This document shows, one piece after another, positions 1 to 10,669 of a stretch of 64,000 bases of DNA (position 1 is its first letter; every line of letters starts with the position of its first letter). The DNA lies in NCBI GenBank assembly GCA_963662175.1, contig OY759214.1, positions 4,588,001-4,652,000 on the forward strand, read 5' to 3'. The position numbers and the translations under genes were made by a program. This stretch comes from Aradus depressus (lineage: Eukaryota > Arthropoda > Insecta > Hemiptera > Aradidae). The notes under the pieces were generated by a model. That model searched no databases and had not been told where the DNA came from. It was given only the letters and a program-made list of their open reading frames with translations.

Positions 1-70
1 TTAAAGTGGTGCGACTGTCAGCTTGCACCGTGACCACTAGGTCATCAACATAGGCTATTGCCCTATGTCC
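1..70 (-). pseudogene. R1-clade reverse transcriptase relic, downstream part (YVDD box)
   Basis: Read on the minus strand, this short stretch encodes AIAYVDDLVVTVQADSR. It contains the YVDD catalytic box of a reverse transcriptase. It continues, in the same frame, the reverse transcriptase that stops at 5265 on the other side of the LTR element at 71-5264. The rest of the gene lies beyond the left edge of the window. The protein would copy RNA at a nicked target site in a non-LTR retrotransposon. It is a relic because the gene is physically split and the upstream part carries a frameshift. Confidence 0.75.
67..70. repeat. 4-bp target-site duplication, left copy (GTCC)
   Basis: GTCC at 67-70 is repeated at 5265-5268, immediately outside both ends of the LTR element. 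Removing the element and one copy restores the reading frame of the R1 reverse transcriptase through the junction. A four-base duplication is what an LTR integrase of the gypsy type produces. Confidence 0.85.
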
Positions 71-867
71 TGTGATAAAATAACTTGTTTGCTACCACAT
101 TTCCTGTAGAAATTTGATCTCTTTTGTTTATTTAAATTTTGATTTCTACAGTAGTTTGCCGAAAATTGCCCTAAAAAAATATTATCAATAATTTAAGACG
201 TGCAATTTTTAAGAAAGTACACGTATACAACGAAAAAAAATTCAATTAAACAAACTTTACACTTGGATTCACAAAGAGATACCAATTTTTAATAATTTTA
301 AATAATATTAATTTCTAATCCAAAGGTTTTTTAAATGATACTACTGGGACAACAGGGAAGATGAATAGAATAGAATTTGAAGAGGACAAATAATTGGGTT
401 ATTATCTATATTTACATATTTAAATAAAAAAAAAACTTATTTGAACAAGCAAAACAAAAATTTACAATGGCACAAAAACATTAAATTAATACTTAAAAAA
501 CTATTTATTTTTTTATTTGGGCATATTGAAAAATATATATTATTAATTGTACCTTCTCGACGCCTCTACCACAAAAACCAGACCCCGTCAACTCTTCACA
601 CTTTAATTCCACCCCAGTCAACTTTCATCTAATTGTTCAACTTCATTTTATTTAAAACATATCAAAACCACATGCACCGTTTTAGAGCTAGCTCACGACT
701 CCATTACATTTAACACTATTTCACAGCTGTTTTATATGTTTTCTTGTTTTGTTTTCTTAAACACCTTGATATATATCTAATATATATATGATATTAGATT
801 ATAATAAAAAAAATTACCTCTTTTCATTAAAATATTCATTAAAAAATGTTCCGTAGTGTACATCACA
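71..867 (-). repeat. 3' LTR of coiled-coil LTR element copy 1
   Basis: This 797-bp direct repeat matches 4470-5264 almost base for base. Visible differences are a small indel near the start and a T/C change in a T-rich run near 505. It ends with the short inverted repeat TGTGAT/ATCACA. Its 63-codon ORF is present in both LTRs and is not judged to be a gene. Confidence 0.9.
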
Positions 868-887
868 TTTGCCTTTTCCTTCTTTTT
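868..887 (-). promoter_or_regulatory. Polypurine tract of copy 1
   Basis: On the minus strand this reads as a run of A and G ending AAGGAAAAGGCAAA directly before the 3' LTR start TGTGAT. It is the expected plus-strand DNA primer. The related element has GGAGAAGGCAA at the same place (33384-33403). Confidence 0.7.
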
Positions 888-3026
888 AAAAAAAAAATGT
901 TTGTTCACAAAATTTTTTTTTTTTTTTTTTTATATAAGTTCTTTCAGATTTAATTTCTTCCAATACACTGGTTGATTTAGCTTCTTCCTCGAATCCACAT
1001 GATAAGCTTCCTCCTTCAATACACAGATGGATTAACGTCTTCCTCCAATACACGGGTAGATTAGCTTCCTCCTCAAACGCACATGTTGGCTGGCTCCTTG
1101 GTGTCTTCAACTCATTGCTCAACGATGTATCGAAGTCTCTCTCTCACTTACACTCACTGATTTATTTTTATTTTTTATATGCCCAATTCGACGCTCTTTT
1201 TATACATATATGCCCATTTTTTATTTATTTATTTATTTTTTTTTTTTTATTATTTACAATTATTAAACTTATATATATACGTACTTAATTTCTAATAAAC
1301 AAAAACAAATCTTAATCTAAAAATTTACAATTAATCCTTAACCTAAAGAAAATGTTAACTTAAATTTATAAAAATTTGAACTAATTGAACATAAAAAAAA
1401 ATATAATACTAAATTTTTACATATTTACAGGTTCAGTCATAGTCATGAAATCAAGTTTGGAAATAATCAAGTTGCATATAGATTTAAGAAATTGCCAATT
1501 AATTTTACTTTCCGCCTTTACCATCAATTTAACATTTGTATGTATTCAAAATAATTATATAAAAAGATTGTATATAAAAAATTTACTTGAAATAAAAATT
1601 AAATAAATCCTTCGGTTTTACTTCATCACACTTCCAAAATATTACTTAACAATCAAAATTAGGCCTCACGCCGGGTAATAAGGAATACAAATTTAATTTA
1701 TTTAATATATATATAGTACTTGTCTTTTGAGGTATTAAATTCTTTGAGACGTCCTTCATACTTCCTAACTAAAAAAAATGTATCTCACATATATTTCAAT
1801 TCAATTTACTTCCCTAACTAATTACACTCTAAGAATACTTTCGCCGATGTAGCAAAATTACGATTCCTCCTATCTCAGGTAGGCAACCAACACTACAATA
1901 TAAATCTCCATTATATCGCTAGTTCTTTCTAGTCGACATACAAAAATCATCTTCCACGCAGAAAAAAAATATATATCTCCAATATATCGCTAGTTCTTTC
2001 TAGTCGACACACAAAAAAATCATCTCCCACAGATCAAAAAAAATATAAATCTCCAATTAATCACTAGCTCTTACTAGGATTAAAAAATAATTTCTCCCAA
2101 AACAAATCTATATAATCCCGACGTCTAAAAGAATGTCATCAGCAATTGAATTCAAAACTTCTCTATTAACTTCTCTAATTAATATACCCTTTGTTTGTTC
2201 CTATTCCTAAAGTTATATAATGTGCTCCTACAACTCTTCTCATCTACTCTCTCTATTAAACAAATTTACGTAGAAAAACATGTTACTCAGAATAATAAAT
2301 GAAATTGTCTAAATAATAGAATTTATAATAACAAAAATTTACTAACCTATGCATACATACAATTTATATAATATATTATCCTTTCAAGGCTTCTATACAT
2401 TTTCGTTCGTCTTTCTTATTTATAATATTATTATGATTTAGTCACGTCCGGTATCCTAGCTGAACAGTTCCGAAACAGAAAATCTGTCCCCTTGACTCGG
2501 CCTCAGGAAGTTCGTCATGTCTCCAAAGAGATCTAGGCATCTCTCAGCCTGCTGATTATCTTTTTAACATTTTATAATAAAAAATATAATAAAAAAATCT
2601 ATCTTCTTCCATATTATGTTCGTTCAAAATCAATCAGTTATATGTATATGTTTTAATTTTCAATAATCATTATTAATAAGTAACTTGTAAATAAAAAACT
2701 TTCACATATTAAATTTAGGTGACTAATCCTTAAATATAATTCTCAGGTAATTTTATACTGATCCTATCATATAATCTAATCCTAAAAAAATATAATTCCT
2801 AATTACTTTAAACACAGAACTATACCAAAATTCATTCATACTCTTCATGTACCAAAATTCTCTCATTCAAAAAATAAATGTATCATTCATACTATTATAT
2901 TAGTCCAATGTCACTTCGTCATATTTTAAATTAATCCTAATTCTGTCATGTTAGTCTGTCAGTCATTTCCTCAAACTCATCCGAGTTGCAAAAAAATAGG
3001 TTCACTATAAAAAGTGGCTAATGCAA
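888..3026. other. Non-coding 3' internal region of copy 1, with a 71-74-bp tandem repeat
   Basis: About 2.1 kb of AT-rich DNA lies between the coiled-coil ORF and the 3' LTR. No convincing gene is visible: the only ORFs are under 80 codons and low in complexity. Three degenerate copies of a 71-74-bp unit containing CGCTAGTTCTTTCTAGTCGACA sit at about 1893-2105. The region may hold packaging or other cis signals for a non-autonomous element, but that is inference. Confidence 0.6.
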
Positions 3027-4211
3027 TTATATTGCAAAGCCCAAATTTAATTTTATCTTTTTCCGGATGCCCCGGCGAATTATGTCTTTAAAAATCCCCT
3101 CCCCCTTTTCTAAATATTTGCTCAGTGTTAATTTTGTCCTTGATACCTGTTTAAATTCTCTTACTCTTTTTTTAAAATTGTTCTTATGTCTTTTATTAAC
3201 CTCCTTTCTGTTTCCAGTTTGTCTGTAAGTTTTAACTATATTTTCTTTAAAATTAAAATTGGTCTTTTGTTTGTTGTCCTCAGTCTGTTCGTTTGTTTTG
3301 TCTAATAACATCCAAATGTTCCTTTCACTCTGTCCATCCACATCAACATTCATCCTATTTTCTTGAATTTCACTTAATACTAATTTTTCTACATTTTGAC
3401 TCTCTTCCTCCACCTCTTTCTCTAAAATTTGGGTCTGTTCCTCCCCACTGTTATTCTCTGTTCCTTCTACTTCATCAACTTGTGACTGACTGTCAATAAT
3501 AAGAACCTCTTTTTCTACTTCAGAATTCCCTTCATCCAACTTGTTAATTTTTTGATTTAAGTGCTTTTCTAAGTTTTCTCCTGCTTTATCTATTCGATTT
3601 CCTAAACATTGTTTATCTTTCTGCAAATTCTCTATCTGGTCCTTCAAATTGTCCATATTTTTATTTAATTTAACTTCTAAATTTTTTATATCGCCTCTTA
3701 AATTTGTCTCTAATTTTCCTAATTTGTCCCCCATTTCCCTTTTTAAATTTGTCTCTAAATTTCCTAATTTATTACTTTGCTCTTCCATTTTTTGATTCAT
3801 ATCCCCCCTTAAATTTCTACCCTGTTCTTCTATTTTTTGATTGATATTTCCAATATCCCCCCTTAAATTTCTACCCTGTTCTTCTATTTTTTGATTGATA
3901 TTTCCAATATCCCCCCTTAAATTTCTACCCCGTTCTTCTATTTTTTGATTCATGTTTCCAATATCCCCAGTTAACTTTGTCAACACAACACGGAGCCATT
4001 CCATATCAGGAGCAGCAATGCCCTCTTTTTCTTTATCTTTATTTACCCCCTCCCCTTGCGACTCCTCACCTGTACCCTGCATGGACTCCATTGCGGCTGG
4101 AGTCTCCCTTTCTCTATCTTCCGATAACTCCATATCGGATCTTTCCTCCGAACTTGACCCTTCCTCTCTACTTTCCTCCTCTAATCTCGCTTGTCCTCTG
4201 GTAATTGGCAT
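3027..4211 (-). CDS. Coiled-coil Gag-like protein of LTR element copy 1
   Basis: This is a 394-residue intact ORF. It starts MPITRGQARLEEESREE, followed by an acidic, serine-rich segment to about residue 70. Residues of about 75-260 are a long coiled coil with an 18-residue repeat (GDIGNINQKIEEQGRNLR, three near copies). An acidic Gln/Glu-rich stretch follows, and the protein ends in a basic tail with FKDIIRRGIRKKIKLN. There is no zinc knuckle, protease or polymerase motif. The N-terminal MP[IL]TRG[QE]A and C-terminal F[KE]DIIRRGIRKKI are shared with the 503-residue protein at 28985-30496. The start is chosen because that N-terminus is conserved. It lies about 236 bases after the primer-binding site, the usual place of gag. 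A structural, multimerising Gag-like role is inference; the family is not one I recognise. Confidence 0.75.
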   Translation of the reverse strand: MPITRGQARLEEESREEGSSSEERSDMELSEDRERETPAAMESMQGTGEESQGEGVNKDKEKEGIAAPDMEWLRVVLTKLTGDIGNMNQKIEERGRNLRGDIGNINQKIEEQGRNLRGDIGNINQKIEEQGRNLRGDMNQKMEEQSNKLGNLETNLKREMGDKLGKLETNLRGDIKNLEVKLNKNMDNLKDQIENLQKDKQCLGNRIDKAGENLEKHLNQKINKLDEGNSEVEKEVLIIDSQSQVDEVEGTENNSGEEQTQILEKEVEEESQNVEKLVLSEIQENRMNVDVDGQSERNIWMLLDKTNEQTEDNKQKTNFNFKENIVKTYRQTGNRKEVNKRHKNNFKKRVREFKQVSRTKLTLSKYLEKGEGIFKDIIRRGIRKKIKLNLGFAI

Positions 4212-4446
4212 TTTCTTACTTTACTAAATATATAATTACTAAACAAAAACAATGTTATATAAAATAGTAACCTTCTTTTGAAGTTGGCAAAAAAAAAATT
4301 ATTTCTCAAAATTAAATGTAACCCTTATTTGTCTCTATTCTATCCTTTTCATCTTTTTCAACCTATTTCCCTACTTTAATTAATATAAAAAAATTCTCCC
4401 ATCAAGGTTTTGCCAAAATATGATGGGGCTTTGTGGCGAAAATCGT

Positions 4447-4465
4447 CCACACAAGGGATATGCCA
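4447..4465 (-). promoter_or_regulatory. Primer-binding site of copy 1
   Basis: Four bases inside the 5' LTR, the minus strand reads TGGCATATCCCTTGTGTGG. It starts with the TGG that pairs with a tRNA CCA end. The related element has TGGCATCTCCTTGTGAGG three bases inside its 5' LTR. The conserved position supports a primer site, although I do not recognise the matching tRNA. Confidence 0.65.
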
Positions 4466-4469
4466 AAAA

Positions 4470-5264
4470 TGTGATTAAAACTTGTTTGCTACCACATTTC
4501 CTGTAGAAATTTGATCTCTTTTGTTTATTTAAATTTTGATTTCTACAGTAGTTTGCCGAAAATTGCCCTAAAAAAATATTATCAATAATTTAAGACGTGC
4601 AATTTTTAAGAAAGTACACGTATACAACGAAAAAAAATTCAATTAAACAAACTTTACACTTGGATTCACAAAGAGATACCAATTTTTAATAATTTTAAAT
4701 AATATTAATTTCTAATCCAAAGGTTTTTTAAATGATACTACTGGGACAACAGGGAAGATGAATAGAATAGAATTTGAAGAGGACAAATAATTGGGTTATT
4801 ATCTATATTTACATATTTAAATAAAAAAAAAACTTATTTGAACAAGCAAAACAAAAATTTACAATGGCACAAAAACATTAAATTAATACTTAAAAAACTA
4901 TTTCTTTTTTTATTTGGGCATATTGAAAAATATATATTATTAATTGTACCTTCTCGACGCCTCTACCACAAAAACCAGACCCCGTCAACTCTTCACACTT
5001 TAATTCCACCCCAGTCAACTTTCATCTAATTGTTCAACTTCATTTTATTTAAAACATATCAAAACCACATGCACCGTTTTAGAGCTAGCTCACGACTCCA
5101 TTACATTTAACACTATTTCACAGCTGTTTTATATGTTTTCTTGTTTTGTTTTCTTAAACACCTTGATATATATCTAATATATATATGATATTAGATTATA
5201 ATAAAAAAAATTACCTCTTTTCATTAAAATATTCATTAAAAAATGTTCCGTAGTGTACATCACA
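4470..5264 (-). repeat. 5' LTR of coiled-coil LTR element copy 1
   Basis: This 795-bp repeat is near identical to 71-867 and is bounded by TGTGAT and ATCACA. As the upstream LTR on the minus strand it should hold the promoter of the coiled-coil ORF. No clear core promoter was picked out in the AT-rich sequence. Confidence 0.9.
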
Positions 5265-5268
5265 GTCC
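5265..5268. repeat. 4-bp target-site duplication, right copy (GTCC)
   Basis: GTCC matches the copy at 67-70 and marks the right integration boundary of the LTR element. Confidence 0.85.
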
Positions 5269-5978
5269 ACGAGTCTCGAGGTCATGAAGCAGTCCGTCAA
5301 AGAGTATGTTCCAGAGTGTTGGTCCGAGGACCAAGCCCTGGGGACACCCTCTGGTGACGTTCACTGTAGTGCTGGTGAATTGCTGCCTCACTGTCGCAGA
5401 GCGCTCGCTGAGGAAGCTGGAGATGAGCCCGAATAGGTTCCTAGGTATTCCCACAGACCGTAGTCGCAAGAGGACGGCAGGCCACCAGGCGCAGTCGAAG
5501 GCCGCGGCTATGTCGAAGAAGATGCAGAGAGAGTATTTCCCTCTGCCCTCTCCGACATCCGCCCTCAGCATTCTCAACGCATCCTCGGTGGATCTGCCTC
5601 TCATGCATCCGAATTGTCTGTGCGACACGAAGGCCTGTACTCGGGCCCGAATTCCGGAGAAGATCAGAGTCTCCAGCACCTTGCCAGAGACTGGGAGTAG
5701 GCTGATTGGTCTATAGCTACCCGCCAAGGAGAGGTCCCTGTCCCCAGGCTTGACAAACGTGCACACAAGTGCCTGTTTCCAAGCACTCGGGAAGTGGCCG
5801 GTCCTTAGGCAGGAGTTTACCAGATGAAGAAGATCCGCCTTTATGGCCGGGAATGCTTTCTTGATCATGGCGGCGTCTATGAGATCCATCCCAGGGGCGC
5901 CGCCATTCCTCTGCTTCCCAACCGCCAGACTTAGATCTAATCTAATTCATCCCAGTCCGGAGCGTCCTCCGTATCCGG
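5265..5978 (-). pseudogene. R1-clade non-LTR retrotransposon reverse transcriptase, upstream part
   Basis: The minus strand encodes about 230 residues of a reverse transcriptase. Visible blocks in order are NGGAPGMDLIDAAMIKKAF, RPISLLPVSGKVLETLIF, FDIAAAFDCAWWPAVLLRL and GCPQGLVLGPTLWNILFD. The FD..AAFD, GCPQG and LWN features are typical of the R1 clade. About 40 bases upstream of the PG motif the frame is broken by a small indel (TGA near 5945), although DTEDAPDWDEL continues in another frame. Upstream of about 5980 the similarity stops at a 94-bp tandem repeat, so the element is 5' truncated there. The frame is cut at 5265 by the inserted LTR element and resumes at 70. R1-clade assignment is by motif only. 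Confidence 0.8.
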
Positions 5979-5980
5979 CA

Positions 5981-6227
5981 GGTGCCTACTGCCTAACATT
6001 GGCTATCACATACCACCTCTGGTACTTGCTGTTGTCTAGGACATGCTATTTATTGCCTGGCATATATCTGCTGAGGTGCCTACTGCCTAACATTGGCTAT
6101 CACATACCATCTGTGGTACTTGCTGTTGTCTAGGACATACTAGCTATTGCCTGGCATATATCTGCTGAGGTACCTACTGCCTAACATTGGCTATCACATA
6201 CCATCTCTGGTACTTGCTGTTGTCTAG
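5981..6227 (+). repeat. 94-bp tandem repeat, left part
   Basis: Units begin GGTGCCTACTGCCTAACATT at 5981, 6075 and 6169, giving a 94-bp period. Each unit is itself made of about three 31-33-bp degenerate subunits. The array is interrupted by the errantivirus-like element at 6228 and resumes at 12385. The same 33-bp theme recurs at 23745-24140. Confidence 0.85.
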
Positions 6228-6428
6228 AGTTAAACCGCAACTCTACACACCTAGACATGGAGTCAGCACATCATATCCTATTTCCTATAAATACCTCCCC
6301 TCCTCTTTAGATGTATCAGTCTTGTTTCTCCATTCTTTTCATACAATTGTTAGAGCTTGTACATATTTGTATTTTTGTGTTAAATTAAATCTTTTTTTTA
6401 AGTGACTTGACTTAGTTTGGATTTAACT
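6228..6428 (+). repeat. 5' LTR of errantivirus-like element
   Basis: The 201-bp LTR has the terminal inverted repeat AGTTAAA/TTTAACT. A TATAAATA box lies at 6286-6293, a plausible promoter for the genomic RNA. It matches 12184-12384 with about four base differences. Confidence 0.9.
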
Positions 6429-6445
6429 GGCGCCCGAACAGGGAC
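6428..6445 (+). promoter_or_regulatory. tRNA-Lys primer-binding site
   Basis: TGGCGCCCGAACAGGGAC directly follows the 5' LTR. It is the complement of the tRNA-Lys(3) 3' end that many retroelements use to prime minus-strand DNA synthesis. Confidence 0.9.
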
Positions 6446-6731
6446 TCTGAAAACAAGTAATCAAGTGTCAAGTGCTTCGAGTATTCACGAGGAAATATTA
6501 ACAGTGAAGAAAAGAAGTAGTTGAGGAATACCGACGAAAAACACCAACAGGTATTTGAACTTATCTCCAGTGTTCCAAGCATACCTTGGTGAGCACGAGA
6601 CTTTGGCCAGCGACATCACTTCGTTTGGATCTCAATCCTTCATTCAGAGACCTGGAACCTACCAACTTGTTGGATCTTCAACTCTAAGTTAAAGAACACT
6701 TTAAGGTTAGTTTAGTCCTAACAATTCATGT

Positions 6732-7802
6732 ATGCCTAAGCCTAATAGTTTAAAGATAAGCTTTCAACTTACCGAACAATTAAAAACAGAATATTTTAAC
6801 ATGGCTAACATAAATTATACTATGACCAAGGAGGATTACGATCATATACCATATTATGATGGTTCGCCAGAGAATTTAATTTATTTTGTACAGGCAGTGA
6901 CTAAAGTCTTTTCGACAGTTTGCTCTATTAACAATACTGAGGCTAGTAGAAACCATGCCAGACTTCTATGTAAAGTTATATCTAGACTAACTGACGACGC
7001 GAGGCATTGTCTCTTAACTAATGACTTTCAAAGCATAGACGAATTGTTAGAATATTTAAAAAACTCTTTTAAGGACTCCAGAACTATTGACCAACTAAAA
7101 GTTGAAATATTTAATACTAAAATGCATTTCAAAGAACACCCTTTAGACTTTGTATGTAGAATTGATAAAATTAGGGCATTAATATTCACTAGAATTAAAT
7201 TAGATAATCCTCAAAATCAGGCAACCCTAATGAGTTATCAGGACAAAGAGATAGTATATCACGTTCTGTCCTGCTTACCTCCACAACTCTGCGACTTTTT
7301 GCATCATATAAAGCTAACCAATTTAGAAAGTGTAAAAAATGCGCTTCATAATGAATGTACGTTTATATTAGACCGACTGTACGGACAACAGTGGCAGTCG
7401 AGAACTTACAAGGACACACCCAGATCAGGTTACAATAATAGAAAGGTTCAACCTCCGGGGAATTATCGTCAAAATAGGCACCATCAACCACCCCAATATC
7501 ATGAACGGGAAGTAAGACCCCATCAGAAACCATTTGAACATAATTATTCATACAATCGCAATAACGCGCCTAATTATTTTAATAGGCCAAGACAGCAATC
7601 TAACTTTCCCACGGGACCTTTTAACCCGTCCTCTCAGAATACCGTATCAATGCGCACGGTAAGACAAAATCACCAAATGAACCATTTGGAAATAGACAAG
7701 GACGAAAAGATAAGGGAACTGGAAAATAAATTAGAAGAATTACAATTGCGAAATTCTTTTTTAGATCAAGACAGGCCCGCACCTGCCCCGAATATAGCCT
7801 GA
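6732..7802 (+). CDS. gag: Gag protein of errantivirus-like element
   Basis: This intact 356-residue ORF lies about 290 bases after the primer site. Residues of about 25-220 have the all-helical, capsid-like composition of insect gypsy Gag (YYDGSPENLIYFVQAVTKVF near the start). Residues of about 225-320 are rich in Arg, Asn, Gln and Pro, a likely RNA-binding segment that replaces the CCHC knuckle, as is usual in errantiviruses. A short helix rich in Lys and Glu ends the protein. Pol continues from the overlapping -1 frame at the end (7796 onward), implying -1 ribosomal frameshifting. ATG at 6732 gives the longest frame; a second ATG (MANINYTM) lies about 23 codons downstream and could be the real start. 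Confidence 0.8.
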   Translation: MPKPNSLKISFQLTEQLKTEYFNMANINYTMTKEDYDHIPYYDGSPENLIYFVQAVTKVFSTVCSINNTEASRNHARLLCKVISRLTDDARHCLLTNDFQSIDELLEYLKNSFKDSRTIDQLKVEIFNTKMHFKEHPLDFVCRIDKIRALIFTRIKLDNPQNQATLMSYQDKEIVYHVLSCLPPQLCDFLHHIKLTNLESVKNALHNECTFILDRLYGQQWQSRTYKDTPRSGYNNRKVQPPGNYRQNRHHQPPQYHEREVRPHQKPFEHNYSYNRNNAPNYFNRPRQQSNFPTGPFNPSSQNTVSMRTVRQNHQMNHLEIDKDEKIRELENKLEELQLRNSFLDQDRPAPAPNIA

Positions 7803-10669
7803 ATTTAGCAGAAACTCTTCCTCATTTTAAATGCCAAAGGGAATTAAAATGGCTTATCGACACGGGCTCCTGAAAAAACTATATTCATCCAAATTCCTTA
7901 CCCGAGGGAATTCAAATTAAATCGGAAGCATTCATTGTAAAAACTCCTGTAGGGAAACAAAAAGGTGAACAGATAGTAACCTTAAATCTTCAACCTTACT
8001 TAGGATTTGACAAGTTTGAAAACTTTTACGTATTCCCATTTAGTGACACTTACGACATATTATTGGGATTCGAAACAATGAAAAAACTAAATTGTGAAAT
8101 TAAATGTTCCCAAGGAAAAATAATATTAAATAATGGAGAGGTCGAAATAATTACGGAAACCCTCTCGAAGTTCCCACATTCAATTTAGAACTCGGGGAAC
8201 CCCAGAAAATAGAAGACCTTATAAGGCATGAACACTTAGATAGTAAGACTACAGACAAATTATGTAAATTAATTACAAAATATCCTAATGTTTTAAAGAA
8301 AGAAAATGATACTTTAACAGCCACAAATCTGTTAAAACATACAATTGGATTAAGGGAGGATAAACCAATATATTCTCAGAATTATAGATACCCCCACCAA
8401 TTCAAACATGACATAGAGAACGAGGTGTGCAAACTTTTGGAACAAAAAATCATCCGTCCAAGTAATTCCCCCTACAACTCGCCAGTGTGGCTAGTCCCAA
8501 AAAAACCGGACGCGAGTGGGAAGAGAAAGGTGCGTATGGTAATAGATTACCGAAAATTAAATCAGAATACAATCCCTGATAAGTATCCATTGCCTAACGT
8601 AGAAGATTTGTTTGCAAAAATAGGAAAGGCTAAAGTATTTTCAACTCTCGATCTTGCATCGGGTTTCCATCAAATTGAGATTGAGGAAGACTCAATAGCC
8701 AAAACCGCTTTTTCAACCAATTTTGGTTATTACGAGTTTTTACGCATGCCCTTCGGCCTCTGCAATGCGCCTCCAACGTTCCAGCGTGCCATGAACAGTG
8801 TTTTTCAAAATACTCCAAATACACTCGTATATATGGACGATATAATCGTATTTTCAAATTCGATAGATGAGCACTTTCAACATCTGCAGACTGTTTTCGA
8901 AATATTATCTCAATGTAATATGAAAATACAGTTAGATAAAACAGAACTTATAAAACCGGAGCTTTTATTTTTGGGGCACATCATTTCTGGAAACGGTATT
9001 CGACCCAACCCTCACAAATTAAAGGCAATAGAAGAATTCCTTTTACCAATAAACAAAAAAACAAATTAAGCAGTACCTAGGTTTAACTGGGTATTATAGA
9101 AAATTCATCAAAAATTATGCGCAAATTGCTAAACCCCTAACTCAGGCACTCCATAAAGATATCGAAATTAACCCTTTAAGCTACACTGAATCATTCGAAA
9201 CCCTTAAATCAATGTTATTAAATGCCCCTATTGTCCAATTGCCCGACTTTACAAAAAACTTCATTCTAACAACAGATGCCAGCAACTATGCTCTCGGCGC
9301 AGTATTATCGCAATCTTCGGGAGGGAGAGATCACCCTATTTCTTTTGCTTCACGAACACTTACCAAAACCGAAATAAATTATTCAACTATAGAAAAAGAG
9401 GGATTGGCTATAGTTTGGGCATGTCAGCTCTTTAAGCCGTATTTATATGGGAAAAAGTTCGAACTCCACACGGACCATAAGCCGCTATTATGGCTATTCA
9501 CTATGAAGAACACTAACGCTAGACTTATGAGGTGGATATTTCAGCTTAGTGATTTCGAATTCGAAGTTAAATATGTACCAGGTAAAACTAATTTTGTAGC
9601 AGATGCTCTCAGTAGAAATCCCGTAGAACAGGAGATGAATACGTTAGAGGACGAAGAATTAGAAATAATTGACGAATTTCTTGGTAAAAATACAGAACCC
9701 TTGGACATGGAAATAATTGATGAATTTTTATCTATAAATCCAAAACCCTCAGAAATAAATTCAGAAAATATTAACAACGGTGATAATAACTCCATCACCG
9801 AAATTCTAGAACTAGCACGGGAGCAAGGGATAGAAATGGTAGATAATCAAATGGAAACAGATAGCATAGCAACCGTACACTCCCAAGAGTCATCGAACCA
9901 GCAAATTTGGATAGCAGATGAGGAAAAACCTGTAAATATAGAAAAATACCAGATCTTTATCCAAAGAGGTTCTAAGACAATGACCCACTCAAGACCGTTC
10001 GAAATGAAACATAGATACATACTTGAAACTTCGTACCCCTGGACAGAGGATCTGGAAGATCAATTAAGTGAGATCCTAAAACCCAGAACAACTTACGGGA
10101 TATACTGCGAATCTCCCATCAATAGCGATATCGACAGAGGTATATACGACCAACTATTTAATAAGGTATCAAACATTATACAGCAAGAATTTAAAACGGT
10201 TAAAGTCAAAAAGTACAAAACGAAACTCCTAGATGTCGAACCCGAGGATGAACAATTGGAAATTACTCAGTGTTACCATGAAGGAAAGACATCTCACCGT
10301 GGAAGTTTGGAAGTATATAATCGACTGAGACAAAAATACTACTGGCCGAACATGAAAGACAAAATAACAGCTTTTGTCAATAACTGCATAATTTGTAAAA
10401 AAACAAAATATGACAGAAGGCCAATCAAAACAAAATTCCAACAAACTCCTACACCAAACAAACCATTTGAGGAATTAATGATGGACACATTACACTGGGA
10501 CGGAAAATATATTGTTACTATAATTGATACCTTCTCAAAACGCATAGGTACATTTAAGGAAGGAAACAGTAGTCATCCAAATCTATTAAATATAGAACCG
10601 TCTGTTTCAGATGCTGATCTTAATATTAATGATCCTGATGACCCGATGGAACAAGACCAGTCTATATGA
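7796..10669 (+). pseudogene. pol: Pol polyprotein (protease, RT, RNase H, partial integrase), broken
   Basis: In the -1 frame after gag, the protease shows LIDTGS and is stopped by TGA at 7871, then later shows YDILLGFETM. A frameshift near 8165 leads into the reverse transcriptase, with VRMVIDYRKLN, FSTLDLASGFHQ, MPFGLCNAPPTFQ and LVYMDDIIVFS. A second frameshift at an A-run near 9055 precedes RNase H (TTDASNYALGAVLSQ, HTDHKPLLW, FVADALSRNP). The integrase keeps its HHCC zinc domain (H, H, C, C between 10270 and 10400) and the start of its core (MMDTLHWDGKY). It then jumps to an unrelated tail near 10545, so most of the DDE core is deleted. All boundaries are motif-based. Confidence 0.9.

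Larger units (their letters stand above)
71..5264 (-). mobile_element. Non-autonomous LTR retroelement with coiled-coil ORF (copy 1)
   Basis: The element lies on the minus strand and is 5194 bp long. It has two near-identical LTRs (71-867 and 4470-5264), each starting TGTGAT and ending ATCACA, plus a GTCC target duplication. From its 5' end it carries a primer-binding site (4447-4465), one ORF (3027-4211), about 2.1 kb of AT-rich non-coding DNA and a polypurine tract (868-887). I see no protease, reverse transcriptase, RNase H or integrase motif. It must therefore rely on enzymes from another element. It is clearly related to the element at 27177-34911. The near identity of the LTRs indicates a recent insertion. 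Confidence 0.85.

Noticed and set aside
886..1122. 78-codon minus-strand ORF with repeated cysteine-rich phrases
   Set aside because: It starts in a short degenerate repeat, ends in a homopolymer-coded Lys/Phe run, and lies in the non-coding part of an LTR element.
441..5029. Identical 63-codon ORFs at 441-632 and 4838-5029
   Set aside because: They lie in the two LTRs of one element, are AT-rich and low in complexity, and are identical only because LTRs are duplicated at insertion.
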